This document shows, in pieces, positions 24,368 to 33,219 of a DNA stretch of 64,000 nt. This stretch comes from an uncultured Sphingomonadaceae bacterium (lineage in GTDB: Bacteria > Pseudomonadota > Alphaproteobacteria > Sphingomonadales > Sphingomonadaceae). The number at the start of each line of letters is the position of its first letter. Within the stretch, counting starts at the first letter, position 1. The translations under genes and the position numbers were made by a program. The stretch lies in assembly GCA_947495985.1 (NCBI GenBank), contig CANMBD010000003.1, forward strand, positions 124,001-188,000, in the 5' to 3' direction. Below the pieces are notes generated by a model. The model was not told the origin of the DNA. It saw nothing but the letters and a program-made list of their open reading frames with translations, and made no database searches.

Positions 24368-25168
24368 ATGAGCAAGGTCAATTCCAACTCCAAAATTCAC
24401 CGCCCTTGGGCGCTCGTAACAGGCGCCTCTGAGGGCATTGGCCGCGCCATCGCTGAGCACCTTGCCATTGCCGGATACAATTTGACGATTTGTGCAAGGC
24501 GAGGATCGTTGCTGCGCGAATTGGCGGCTCAGATTACCCAGCAGCGTGCCTGTGAGGTGAGAGTCATCGAGGCTGACCTCTCCGATCCTGACGGACCTGC
24601 CTTGCTGGACCAAAAAAGCGACGACTTGGCCTTTTCCTGTGTTGTTCTCGCAGCGGGCTTTGGTACAAGTGGACCATTCCTCGATGGCGAACTGTCGACT
24701 GAACTCAAGATGATTGATGTCAATTGCCGCGCCGTTGTTGAGACAACCCATCGTTTCGCAAAGCAAATGCGCGATGGCGGGAACGGAGGCTCAATCGTCT
24801 TGTTCAGCTCACTCGTGGGGTTCCAGGGGGTACCACGCGCCGCCAACTACGCTGCGACAAAGGGCTTTGTGCAGGTCTTTGCAGAGGGACTTCGTCACGA
24901 GCTGAAAGTCCACGGTATCAAAGTCCTCGCGGTTGCTCCTGGACCGGTCGCGTCAGGCTTCGCATCTGCGGCAGGGATGACGATGAGCAACGCGGCGTCA
25001 ACCGAGGATGTTGCCACTGAAGTGGTGGCCAGCCTCGGATCGAGCGGAACCATCCGGCCCGGCTTTCTCTCGAAGTTCCTCGAGTCAGGCCTTGCTCTTC
25101 TCCCCCGGAGGGGGCGCACCGCAATCATGAAGCACGTCATGGCCGGAATGACACGTGAGCACGCCTAA
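24368..25168 (+). CDS. Short-chain dehydrogenase/reductase
   Basis: A 266-residue classical SDR: the cofactor motif TGASEGIG near residues 18-25, LAAGFG (NAG-type), Ser in VLFSSLVG, and the catalytic YAATK. NAD(P)-dependent reduction or oxidation of a carbonyl/alcohol; closest in feel to DltE/YqjQ-type SDRs acting on lipids. Start at 24368 lies just beyond the twin operator, with GAAG before it. The membrane protein starts inside its last codons. Confidence 0.88.
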   Translation: MSKVNSNSKIHRPWALVTGASEGIGRAIAEHLAIAGYNLTICARRGSLLRELAAQITQQRACEVRVIEADLSDPDGPALLDQKSDDLAFSCVVLAAGFGTSGPFLDGELSTELKMIDVNCRAVVETTHRFAKQMRDGGNGGSIVLFSSLVGFQGVPRAANYAATKGFVQVFAEGLRHELKVHGIKVLAVAPGPVASGFASAAGMTMSNAASTEDVATEVVASLGSSGTIRPGFLSKFLESGLALLPRRGRTAIMKHVMAGMTREHA

Positions 25169-25949
25169 GGCTGAACACGCATTTGGGGTAGCAGCAGGCC
25201 TATTTTTTGTCGCACTCGCCGGGTTTCTTGTCCTCGGCCAGATCGATCAGCGCGTTATCGCCGATGTCGGGATCTGGGCCAAGCCAGCGAATTTCGCCTT
25301 TGCGACCGCATTGCACTTCGCGACCTTCGCCATCATTTTGCGCTTCCTTTCAGCGCAGTATTCGGGTGCCGTTTGGTTGCAAGCAATTGCCATAATCGCC
25401 ATTGCCGCCGCGATCTTTGAAGTAGGCTACATAGCGATCCAGGCAGGGCGAGGCCTGGGCTCACATTTCAACACCACAACGCCTTTCTACGCCGCCATGT
25501 ACAGCTTGATGGCGCTCGGAGCAGTGTTCGTTTTGCTACCTGCACCGATCATTGGTGGCTTGGCGTTGCTGGACAGCGGAGCCACGCTCAAACCAGCCGT
25601 GCGCCTCGCAATAGGCATCGGCCTTGTTGGCGGCACTATCCTTACTCTAGTCACAGCCTTCCGATTGGGATCGAATGGCGGCCATTTCGTCGGCACCCCA
25701 ACTCCTGGCGGCTCACTGATGCCCCTGACAGGATGGTCATTGACTGTCGGCGACCTTCGGCCTGCGCACTTTTTCGCCACGCACATGATGCAGGCACTGC
25801 CTTTAGCAGGCCTTTTGCTGGTAAGGTTCGCGGAACCACGCATGGCCGTTGCAGGCGTTTTGATCGCGGGAATGATTTGGAGCGCAATCTGCGTCGCGGC
25901 GTTTCGGACCGCACTTCTAGGGCGGCCAATAACGGCCATGCTCTCGTGA
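25155..25949 (+). CDS. Polytopic membrane protein of unknown function
   Basis: A 264-residue protein with about seven hydrophobic segments and no recognised catalytic domain. His residues occur within or next to membrane segments (ATALHFATF, PAHFFATHMMQALPL), so heme or metal binding is possible but unproven. The likely start is GTG at 25155, overlapping the SDR stop by 14 bp, which implies translational coupling under the same TetR control. Confidence 0.7.
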   Translation: MSTPKAEHAFGVAAGLFFVALAGFLVLGQIDQRVIADVGIWAKPANFAFATALHFATFAIILRFLSAQYSGAVWLQAIAIIAIAAAIFEVGYIAIQAGRGLGSHFNTTTPFYAAMYSLMALGAVFVLLPAPIIGGLALLDSGATLKPAVRLAIGIGLVGGTILTLVTAFRLGSNGGHFVGTPTPGGSLMPLTGWSLTVGDLRPAHFFATHMMQALPLAGLLLVRFAEPRMAVAGVLIAGMIWSAICVAAFRTALLGRPITAMLS

Positions 25950-26319
25950 GCCTATTCAGAAGATTCTAGCGCATATGCTGCGCAATTGCTGCCCACCTAC
26001 AGGAGCAAGAGATCTATCGACGTCCCGGAGGGCCCAACGACTGGTTATGATTGCCACTTATGGGTGCTGTGTCACGAGCCTAGCATCTTCACTCGCACGT
26101 CTTCTCTTCCGCAGCGGCGCCGAAAACCGGACATTCTGCAATCGGCCCAATTGCCGTCGTTAAAAACGACCTAAGCTAGTGTCCGCTTTCGGGATAAAGC
26201 CGCCATAAAGTTACTTCCACTAGTGGCGCGATCTGCTTGCAATCCTTCTAGAGATGGATAACGTTTGAGATGGGAAAACGATTTCACGAAAATCACCGTA
26301 AGCTTGGGAGGCTGTCAAA
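25950..26319. other. Intergenic stretch without a supported gene
   Basis: No convincing coding frame. It contains a copy of the short hairpin repeat at 26181-26200 and the leader of the serine hydrolase gene, including GGGAGG before its ATG. Small open frames here have no family resemblance. Confidence 0.5.
26181..26200. repeat. Short hairpin repeat, copy 2
   Basis: GTCCGCTTTCGGGATAAAGC. The 18-mer CCGCTTTCGGGATAAAGC at 26183-26200 is repeated exactly at 27771-27788, so the two copies flank the serine hydrolase gene at 26320-27651 in direct orientation. Confidence 0.6.
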
Positions 26320-27651
26320 ATGACAATCACTAATGTTAAGTCTGTTCTTATGGCTGTCGCTGGAGCGTTAGCGTTGACAACAGGAGCCAACGCGCAGTCC
26401 CCGAATACCGACACGGCAATCATGGCCACGTTCCCCGATTACCCAGCTGCGGCAATCGGTGCAGATTTCAATCCAAACAAGATCGCTGCACTTGAGGCCC
26501 AAATGGAGCAATTTGTAACGGACGGTGACGTAAAAGGTATTGCCACACTGCTGGTCAAGGATGGCAATATAATAAGCCATATGCAGGCAGGAATTCGCCG
26601 TGACGCCGATAGTGCACCGATTGCGGAAGACACGATTTATCGGATTTATTCGATGACCAAACCCATCACGGGCGTAGCCTTGATGACGTTATATGAAGAA
26701 GGAAAATTTTCGCTCGACGACCCGATTTCCAAATATGTTCCCGAATTTACCGATCTCAAAGTCGTCAAAAGCTACGACAAGGGCGAAACCGTTCTCGAGC
26801 CGCTAACCCGGCAACCAACCATGCGCCAATTGATGAGTCACACTGCGGGCTTCGCGTACGGACTGTACGGAGACGACCCCGCCAACAAAGCTTTTATGGA
26901 GCAGAAGATACTCCGCTCTCCCGATATGAAGTCATTTATCGACAGCGTTGCCAAGGTGCCGTTGATGCACCAACCTGGCAGCGACTGGTTCTATTCCGCT
27001 TCCGTCGATATTCAGGGCGCGATCGTGGAACGGCTTTCGGGAATGAAATTCAGTGAATATCTTAAGACACGGCTATTTGATCCCTTGGGTATGAACGACA
27101 CGGGATTTTCGGTTCCCGCTGAAGACTATGACCGTTTTTCGGATGTGTTCGGTTATCATCCAGCAACCAAAGAATTCGGACGTGTGCCATTTCCTCAAGT
27201 TGCGTTTAAACCTGAAACGGTTGCGATGGAATCAGGCGGTGGCGGTCTGGTATCTACGCTTGGTGATTATGCGCGTTTTTGCCAAATGCTTGCCAATGAC
27301 GGTGAATTCCAAGGCAAACGTATCCTGAAGCCTGAGACTGTGAAGCTAATGCGAACAGATGTTCTGACGAGCGGGCAGAAAGTGAATATCGCAGGTACAT
27401 TGACGCAGGCCACATCCGATACACTCGGGTTCGGGTTGGATTTTGGTATAATCCGCAACACGGGTTCGAATGGTGTGGTTTATGGAGACGGAACCTATTT
27501 CTGGGGCGGAGCAGCCGGGACATGGTTCTGGATCGATCCGGTTAACAATCTATATTTCATCGGCATGATCCAACGGTTTCCTCAAAATGGACCACCGACA
27601 GATTTCCGCAGTATTTCCCGCAACCTTGTGTATGACGCTTTGAAAAAATAA
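26320..27651 (+). CDS. Secreted beta-lactamase-family serine hydrolase (EstB-like esterase)
   Basis: A 443-residue protein with a signal peptide (MTITNVKSVLMAVAGALALTTGANAQ). The nucleophile motif is SMTK (about residue 111), the second motif is YSA in DWFYSASVDIQGAIVERLSG, and the C-terminal block GGAAGTWFWIDP is typical of class C-type esterases such as EstB. Expected to hydrolyse small esters in the periplasm or outside. It stands alone, flanked by two direct copies of the short hairpin repeat, suggesting it arrived as a separate cassette (inference). Confidence 0.88.
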   Translation: MTITNVKSVLMAVAGALALTTGANAQSPNTDTAIMATFPDYPAAAIGADFNPNKIAALEAQMEQFVTDGDVKGIATLLVKDGNIISHMQAGIRRDADSAPIAEDTIYRIYSMTKPITGVALMTLYEEGKFSLDDPISKYVPEFTDLKVVKSYDKGETVLEPLTRQPTMRQLMSHTAGFAYGLYGDDPANKAFMEQKILRSPDMKSFIDSVAKVPLMHQPGSDWFYSASVDIQGAIVERLSGMKFSEYLKTRLFDPLGMNDTGFSVPAEDYDRFSDVFGYHPATKEFGRVPFPQVAFKPETVAMESGGGGLVSTLGDYARFCQMLANDGEFQGKRILKPETVKLMRTDVLTSGQKVNIAGTLTQATSDTLGFGLDFGIIRNTGSNGVVYGDGTYFWGGAAGTWFWIDPVNNLYFIGMIQRFPQNGPPTDFRSISRNLVYDALKK

Positions 27652-27770
27652 TGGCATTGTCTCCGTGGCGCATTCTAACGAGACCTGATGGTGCATCCGA
27701 TAGCTACCAAGATGCTACAATCGACAACACCCTGATCGTTAAGCGGGCCATATCATCCGAACAATAGAGC

Positions 27771-27792
27771 CCGCTTTCGGGATAAAGCGGAC
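27771..27792. repeat. Short hairpin repeat, copy 3
   Basis: CCGCTTT-CGGGAT-AAAGCGG followed by AC: a clean 7-bp hairpin whose first 18 bases match copy 2 exactly. Located between the serine hydrolase and the DSD1-type gene. Confidence 0.6.
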
Positions 27793-27849
27793 TTTGGGTT
27801 TCATCGGAATATCTTGGGTCTCTCTCAGAAAATGCATTGAGATATCACT

Positions 27850-29124
27850 TTAGAAGAAGGTCTCCACATAATCGATCACTTCGTATTCGTCGTTTACGAC
27901 ATACAGGGTTCGCCACTTGTCAAATGTTGTGCAGGGATGTGACAGGCCGAATCCCACCAGGTCTCCGATTTGCAAGCCGTGCCCTCGCTCCAGTTCGATC
28001 ACAATGTGCTGATCATACAGACTTTTCACCTGAGCATTTTCAGGAAACGGTCGGACGGCATCAAACTGACTCTTGCGGTAATGCAGAAGTGGGACCGGTG
28101 GCCGAATATCGAAAGAAATGTCCCTTTTGCCCAGAGATGCGATGACCAAGCCCGGTTCAGGCATGGACTGGATATGCGCCCAGACTTCCAGTGCCGGTTT
28201 CAACCGGCCAAAAGGTCGGAGGTCTGGACTGCGCTCCAGAATGAAATCCATGGCTTGCTCATAGTGCTGGCTATCGTGTGTGATGTAGCATCCGGATCTG
28301 ATGACCGGTAATATGGGCTTAGACAGTTCCTGCCCACCAATCACGTCGGCGGACATGTCGAAAAACACAGATCCGCCAGCCGACAGGATAATCTCATCGC
28401 CTCGAAAGCACATTCCTTCTTCCAAGGTTTGGGCGGATTCAATCAACAGATTTTGCAGGGCGTTCACGGAGGGGTAAGAGTTGGGGCCGGGCGCAAACAC
28501 ACCCTCGAAAATCTCCAGTCCACATAGCTGCACAACATCTGAATTTTCTTGGCAGGACTTCGCAGTTGCCATAATCGCTGGCAGATCTCGAGCTCCTGAT
28601 CTGGTACCTTCAGCGCCAATTTCGATGAGGATATGCAGTGGCCTGGCTAGTTTGGTGTGCTTCAAATTTTTGGCCAAGTCGGACACGCTCTCGGGTGAAT
28701 CGACCAAGCAATAGAATTCGAATTCTGGGTCGAGGTTCAAAATGCTTGTAACAATTCCTACGTTGGCCTGCCCCACGAGCTGATTGGCCATCAGAACTCT
28801 CTTTATCCCGAATTCCCAATAGAGCCGTACATGATGTGCTGTTGCCGCTGTCATTCCCCAAGCCCCATCTTGCATCTGCATTTGGAATAGCTCGGGGCTT
28901 AAGCTGGTTTTACCATGGGGAGCGATGTTGACGCCCGCGTGCTGAAGAAATTGCCGCATCCACTTTCGGTTGTTTGCAATGGCAGACTGTCTCAGCACCG
29001 CCGCAGGTAAGGCCAGATCGTCATGCAGCAGATTGAGACCTAAATTTTTAATATTGGGCAGGGCCCGACGGTCATGGGAGAATGGCAAGCCTTTCAACAG
29101 ATGATCATAGCCCCTTTCAGTCAT
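27850..29124 (-). CDS. DSD1-type PLP enzyme (D-serine dehydratase / D-threonine aldolase-like)
   Basis: A 424-residue alanine-racemase-fold enzyme. The PLP lysine is in NIAPHGKTSLSPELF (about residue 71), the fold III barrel segment EIGAEGTRSG follows, and the C-terminal metal-binding HPCTTFDKW is typical of eukaryotic-type D-serine dehydratases and D-threonine aldolases. It likely deaminates or cleaves a D-beta-hydroxy amino acid. It is a single gene, and the sequence upstream of its start has no supported coding partner. Confidence 0.85.
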   Translation of the reverse strand: MTERGYDHLLKGLPFSHDRRALPNIKNLGLNLLHDDLALPAAVLRQSAIANNRKWMRQFLQHAGVNIAPHGKTSLSPELFQMQMQDGAWGMTAATAHHVRLYWEFGIKRVLMANQLVGQANVGIVTSILNLDPEFEFYCLVDSPESVSDLAKNLKHTKLARPLHILIEIGAEGTRSGARDLPAIMATAKSCQENSDVVQLCGLEIFEGVFAPGPNSYPSVNALQNLLIESAQTLEEGMCFRGDEIILSAGGSVFFDMSADVIGGQELSKPILPVIRSGCYITHDSQHYEQAMDFILERSPDLRPFGRLKPALEVWAHIQSMPEPGLVIASLGKRDISFDIRPPVPLLHYRKSQFDAVRPFPENAQVKSLYDQHIVIELERGHGLQIGDLVGFGLSHPCTTFDKWRTLYVVNDEYEVIDYVETFF

Positions 29125-29524
29125 GAAACTTCCTTCTTTGCTTGATTGGCAATGACTCTAGCTGGTCGTCGCGGTTTTCCGGTAAAGCCGGTTTTGACTG
29201 TACAGATGCGAAACTTCCGATTGGCCATCTTCAAAGCGGAAAAATTCGACAATATTGGCGACTCTGTCGGAGTCAGGAGCGAGGGCCGCAAAGCTGTCAT
29301 TCGTTTTGAAAACACTTTTGTGCCTGTTTGAGACTGAGGTAGTTATTCGCGTTTAAAGTTCTACGCAGTTCAGTCTCTGTATTTGAAACAAGTGAAATGG
29401 GACGCGCAAGTCGCCGAAAAGACGCGATAAAATCGCACTCAATATGGCCTTAAATTATTCATATAAAAGGATAAGCTGCGTGGTGACGGTTGCAGTCTCT
29501 AGCGAACCTGTCTCTGCGCCGAAA
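29125..29524. other. Intergenic stretch without a supported gene
   Basis: Short open frames occur on both strands but show no family resemblance. It holds the promoter region of the DSD1-type gene and leads into the TTCCCTG repeat cluster. Confidence 0.5.
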
Positions 29525-29792
29525 TTCCCTGTTCCACGGGAATTTACAGGGAAAATTGTGTTTTCCTCTTACTATTGGTTATTTTCTAACTCGCCAACGT
29601 TAGCATTTTTGCGGCTTCCAGAATGGAATTCCCTATCGGGCAGATCAGGGAAATCTTGCAGCCGATCAGGGAATAGGAGCAATGATGCAGGGAAAGCTCT
29701 CAATATCGGCTTATCTGACTTACTCGATCAAATAATCTTCAAATTTCGGTTCCAGCGTGTTTACTCAAAGGTCTATTTTATTACCTTCCCTG
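29525..29792. repeat. Cluster of TTCCCTG / CAGGGAA motifs
   Basis: Seven copies of a short motif in both orientations: TTCCCTG at 29525 and 29786, TTCCCT at 29629, and CAGGGAA at 29547, 29646, 29667 and 29688. They can pair into several small hairpins. An open frame of about 130 codons spans the region but is low in conserved features and is better explained by the repeats. Confidence 0.5.
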
Positions 29793-29916
29793 ACGGAATA
29801 GCGGTGTCTCCAGCGCACAAACGGAGCGATTTTGAGTAAGAAGTCGCGTCAAGTTAGGAATACTTGGTCAGTACATAATGTCAGACAAAAAAAGACTCTA
29901 ATGCTTGACATGTGGA

Positions 29917-29950
29917 CAAGATATTGGTTTCATTAGAAACTAATATCTTG
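29917..29950. promoter_or_regulatory. Operator-like long palindrome upstream of hpd
   Basis: CAAGATATTGGTTTC, a 4-bp spacer ATTA, then GAAACTAATATCTTG: 15-bp arms with a single mismatch. It ends 18 bp before the hpd start codon, so a bound protein would cover the core promoter or ribosome site. The regulator is not identifiable in this window. Confidence 0.75.
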
Positions 29951-29968
29951 TAATTTGCGAGGTCCCAT

Positions 29969-31072
29969 ATGCCCGATCTGTTTGAGAACCCCGCTGGCCT
30001 GGACGGCTTTGAATTTGTTGAATTTTGTGCGCCGGAAAAAGGCGTGCTCGAACCGGTCTTCGAGGTCATGGGTTTTTCCAGAATCGCCGAACACCGGTCC
30101 AAGGACGTGCATCTGTGGCGCCAGGGCGGGATCAATCTGATCATCAATTACGAACCCAAATCTGCCGCCTGGTATTTCGCCCGCGAACATGGGCCTTCCG
30201 CTTGCGGCATGGCCTTCCGGGTGCGGGATACTGCGAAAGCCTTTAACCACTTGATTGAGTCAGGAGCAGAACCAGTACAGGTTGAAACCGGTCCGATGGA
30301 ATTGCACATCCCGGCCATTCGCGGCATTGGCGGTGCGATTCTCTATCTCGTTGACCGCTATGAGGGCGGTGAGCGCGGCGAGAATCTCAGCATCTATGAC
30401 ATTGATTTCGAATATCTGCCCGGGGTTGATCGCCACCCGGTCGGTGCCGGTTTCAACATCATCGATCACCTGACCCACAATGTTTATGGCGGGCGGATGA
30501 AATACTGGGCCGACTATTACGAAACCCTGTTCAACTTCTGCGAAATCCGCTTCTTCGACATCAAGGGCGAATATACCGGCCTGACCTCCAAGGCGCTTAC
30601 TGCCCCGGATGGCAAGATCCGCATACCACTCAACGAGGAAGGTGAAGGCGGCAAGGGTCAGATCGAGGAATTCCTGCGCGAGTTCAACGGTGAAGGCATC
30701 CAGCATATCGCGCTGATCTGCGACGATCTTGTGGCCAGCTGGGACCGGCTCAAGAAACTGGGCGTGCCGTTCATGACCGCGCCGCCGGCGACCTACTACG
30801 AGATGCTGGATGAACGTCTTCCCGGCCATGGCGAAGACCGGGCAGCACTTCAGACCCGCGGCATCCTGCTGGACGGAACCACAGAAGGTGGCGAACCGCG
30901 CCTGTTGCTGCAGATATTTGCCGAACCGCAAGTCGGCCCGGTATTCTTCGAGTTTATCCAGCGCAAAGGCGATGACGGCTTTGGCGAAGGCAATTTCAAG
31001 GCGTTGTTCGAAAGCATCGAACGCGATCAGGTCGCGCGGGGTGTGCTTGATGTGAAGGAGCCCGCAGAATAG
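29969..31072 (+). CDS. hpd: 4-hydroxyphenylpyruvate dioxygenase
   Basis: A 367-residue Fe(II) dioxygenase that converts 4-hydroxyphenylpyruvate to homogentisate in tyrosine breakdown. It has two VOC domains; the iron ligands are visible in IDHLTHNV (His about 166), IQHIAL (His about 245) and PVFFEFIQR (Glu about 327), close to their places in Pseudomonas HPPD. GAGG precedes the ATG by 7 bp. It is followed by a VOC protein and a fumarylacetoacetase-like gene, but homogentisate dioxygenase and maleylacetoacetate isomerase are not in the window. Base composition looks more GC-rich than the DNA after 31.7 kb. Confidence 0.95.
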   Translation: MPDLFENPAGLDGFEFVEFCAPEKGVLEPVFEVMGFSRIAEHRSKDVHLWRQGGINLIINYEPKSAAWYFAREHGPSACGMAFRVRDTAKAFNHLIESGAEPVQVETGPMELHIPAIRGIGGAILYLVDRYEGGERGENLSIYDIDFEYLPGVDRHPVGAGFNIIDHLTHNVYGGRMKYWADYYETLFNFCEIRFFDIKGEYTGLTSKALTAPDGKIRIPLNEEGEGGKGQIEEFLREFNGEGIQHIALICDDLVASWDRLKKLGVPFMTAPPATYYEMLDERLPGHGEDRAALQTRGILLDGTTEGGEPRLLLQIFAEPQVGPVFFEFIQRKGDDGFGEGNFKALFESIERDQVARGVLDVKEPAE

Positions 31073-31083
31073 CCAACTCCCAC

Positions 31084-31151
31084 TCATGCTGAGCTTGTCG
31101 AAGCATGGCGATCTGCTAATATTCGTCCTTCGACAAGCCCAGGACGAGCGG
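31084..31151. repeat. Inverted repeat between hpd and the VOC gene
   Basis: GAGCTTGTCGAAG at 31091-31103 and a near complement CTTCGACAAGCCC at 31128-31140, with further pairing outside (CTCATGCT, AGGACGAGCG). It forms a long interrupted hairpin of the dispersed intergenic repeat type. Confidence 0.6.
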
Positions 31152-31162
31152 AGTATTGACAT

Positions 31163-31717
31163 ATGACGACTGCACCAACTCTCTCCGGCATCCACCATGT
31201 GGCCTATCGCTGCCGTGATGCGAAGGAAACGACCGAGTTTTACCAGTGCGTCATGGGCATGGACTTCGATACTGCCTTTGCCGAGAATGAAGTGCCTTCA
31301 ACCGGCGAGCATGATCCGTACATGCATATCTTCCTCAACGCCGGCGGCGGCAATATCCTCGCCTTATTCGAGCTGCCCGAACAGCCGGACATGGGCAAGG
31401 ATCCCAACACCCCGGAATGGGTGCAGCATATCGCCTTCAAGGTCGACTCGCTCGACGAATTGCTCGCAGCCAAAGCCAATGCAGAGGCTGAAGGGCTGGA
31501 AGTGCTCGGCCCGACGCATCACGGGATTTTCAAGTCGATCTATTTCTTCGACCCCAACGGGCATCGCCTGGAAATTGCCTGCGATATTGGTTCGGATGAG
31601 GAGATGGCGGAATTGCGGCGCGTCGCTCCGGAGATGCTGGAAGAATGGAGCCGCACCAAAAAGGCACCGCAGCATGCCGCCTGGCTCCATGAAAAGGCCC
31701 GCGACGAGCATGGATAG
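31163..31717 (+). CDS. VOC-family (glyoxalase/bleomycin-resistance-fold) protein
   Basis: A 184-residue protein with one VOC module: IHHVAYRCRDAKETTEFYQCVMGMDF, a QHIAFKVDSLDELLAAK strand-helix unit, and YFFDPNGHRLEIACD carrying the usual metal His and Glu. Homologues sit beside hpd in sphingomonads and are presumed to act in tyrosine catabolism, for example as an isomerase; not proven. It precedes the fumarylacetoacetase-like gene by 10 bp. Confidence 0.85.
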   Translation: MTTAPTLSGIHHVAYRCRDAKETTEFYQCVMGMDFDTAFAENEVPSTGEHDPYMHIFLNAGGGNILALFELPEQPDMGKDPNTPEWVQHIAFKVDSLDELLAAKANAEAEGLEVLGPTHHGIFKSIYFFDPNGHRLEIACDIGSDEEMAELRRVAPEMLEEWSRTKKAPQHAAWLHEKARDEHG

Positions 31718-31727
31718 CTGAAAACAT

Positions 31728-32740
31728 ATGAAACTCGCAACACTAAACGATGGGACACGGGACGGCAAACTGCTCGTCGTATCCAGAGACCTCAGCCACG
31801 ATACTGCGTCGCTGAAAGCATTGCTCCCACAATGCAAATCGCGCTGGATAACTGGACTGAGATTGCACCCAAACTGGAGAAACTAGCAACTGATGTGGAG
31901 CATCAAATCCTGCCATGCGAGGACTTTGATGAGCGCAAGGTTTTGTCGCCGCTCCCAAGGGCTTACCAGTGGGTCGATGGCTCCGCCTACATCAATCACG
32001 TAGAGCTGGTTCGGCGGGCAAGAAATGCCGAAGTACCGGAGAGTTTCTATCAAGATCCACTTATGTATCAGGGGGCGTCAGACACCTTCCTAGCGCCGCG
32101 GGCTGATATCCCACTCGGTGACACTGCGTGGGGCTTGGATATGGAAGGTGAGGTTGCAGTAGTAACAGACGATGTACCATTGGGGGTTCCAGCAAAAGAC
32201 GCTGCAAATCACATCAAGTTAGTTATGCTTGTGAACGACGTGTCTCTTCGAGGCCTCATACCGGGAGAGCTAGACAAAGGCTTTGGTTTCTTCCAGTCTA
32301 AGCCCTCGAGTGCATTCTCTCCAGTAGCGGTGACGCCCGATGAACTTGGTGAGGCGTGGAAGAACAGCTTGGTCCATCTCCCGTTAATGGTTGAATACAA
32401 TGGCGAAGCGTTTGGGCGCGCCGAAGCCGGCGTTGATGCTACGTTCGACTTTGCGCAATTGGTGGCTCACGCAGCCAAAACTCGCAGCCTGTGTGCGGGT
32501 TCAATCGTGGGTTCTGGCACCGTCTCAAATAAAGGTGCCGAAGGTGGCCCCTGGAAGCCAGTTGATGAAGGTGGGCTAGGATATTCGTGTATCGCTGAAA
32601 TCCGGATGATTGAAACTATAGCGAACGGCAAAGCTTCAACTCGCTTCATGCAGCCGGGCGATCGCGTGAAGATCGAGATGCGAGACGGTAACAATCACTC
32701 GATCTTTGGCACGATAGAGCAGAATGTGGTCCTCTCTTAG
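31728..32740 (+). pseudogene. Fumarylacetoacetate hydrolase-family gene with N-terminal frameshift
   Basis: The expected start MKLATLNDGTRDGKLLVVSRDLSH begins at ATG 31728, but this frame ends at a TAG near 31884. The rest of the protein (IAPTMQIALDNWTEIAPKLEKL...GSIVGSGTVSNKG...IFGTIEQNVVLS) runs in another frame, open from before 31820 to 32740. The two join near 31800-31818 if one base is restored. The remainder is a normal FAH catalytic domain with YINHVELVRRARNAEVPESFYQDPLMYQG. It is either a pseudogene, a sequencing or assembly error, or a shortened protein from ATG 31832. In function it would cleave fumarylacetoacetate to fumarate and acetoacetate. Confidence 0.75.
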
Positions 32741-33219
32741 AATTTGCCTCACACCATATTGAACTTGCATTCTGCGAACACGCAAGAGCCTTTTCCATTG
32801 CTTGTTTTTACTTGGGCGTTGGGTAAGGCGTGCTTCCAAAAAACTACTACTGACTGATCAAAAATGATGTCGCGAAGTAGCAATTTCCATTGCTCATTAG
32901 CCAGTGTATCATGCACGGTCTTTGGTTAGTGTTGATATTCTTGATCTCGAACATCGGTGAGATGGTGCTATTGGTGATAAGGGCAAGGATAGCGATCAAT
33001 CAAGAATTGGAATGCATCTCGAGCCTAATGAGTTACATGTTAGTTATGTCAAGCAAGCCCTTGTCAGCAAATGAAATAATCTGATGCTCTCATATGACAA
33101 CGGTTGTTTATGCAAGTGTTGACGCCGCAAAGGCATCTGACTTATGCGGCTGTATGATCGTCTAAAAGTCTACTGAACTATTTGAAAATAGATATAAAAC
33201 CATTTGAAGGATAGGTGCA
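32741..33219. other. AT-rich intergenic stretch without a supported gene
   Basis: About 480 bp separating the tyrosine fragment from the GntR-controlled region. Small frames are present but carry no recognisable domain. The final part is the leader of the GntR gene (GAAGGATAGGTGCA before the ATG). Confidence 0.5.

Noticed and set aside
29121..29315. A 64-codon minus-strand frame ending with a TGA that overlaps the DSD1-type start
   Set aside because: Highly basic and low in conserved pattern, with no family resemblance; the overlap is likely chance.
29444..29839. A 131-codon plus-strand frame before hpd
   Set aside because: Its span coincides with the TTCCCTG repeat cluster, it has no domain, and its composition is unlike the flanking genes.
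29875..29889. TGTCAGACAA-like sequence upstream of hpd, similar to the GntR palindrome
   Set aside because: The left arm is broken (AATGTC in place of ATTGTC) and the right arm ends in AAA; far from the regulon and probably chance. The long palindrome at 29917 is the better operator.
30260..31198. A 312-codon frame antisense to hpd
   Set aside because: A shadow of a GC-biased gene; the sense strand encodes a full HPPD with all iron ligands.
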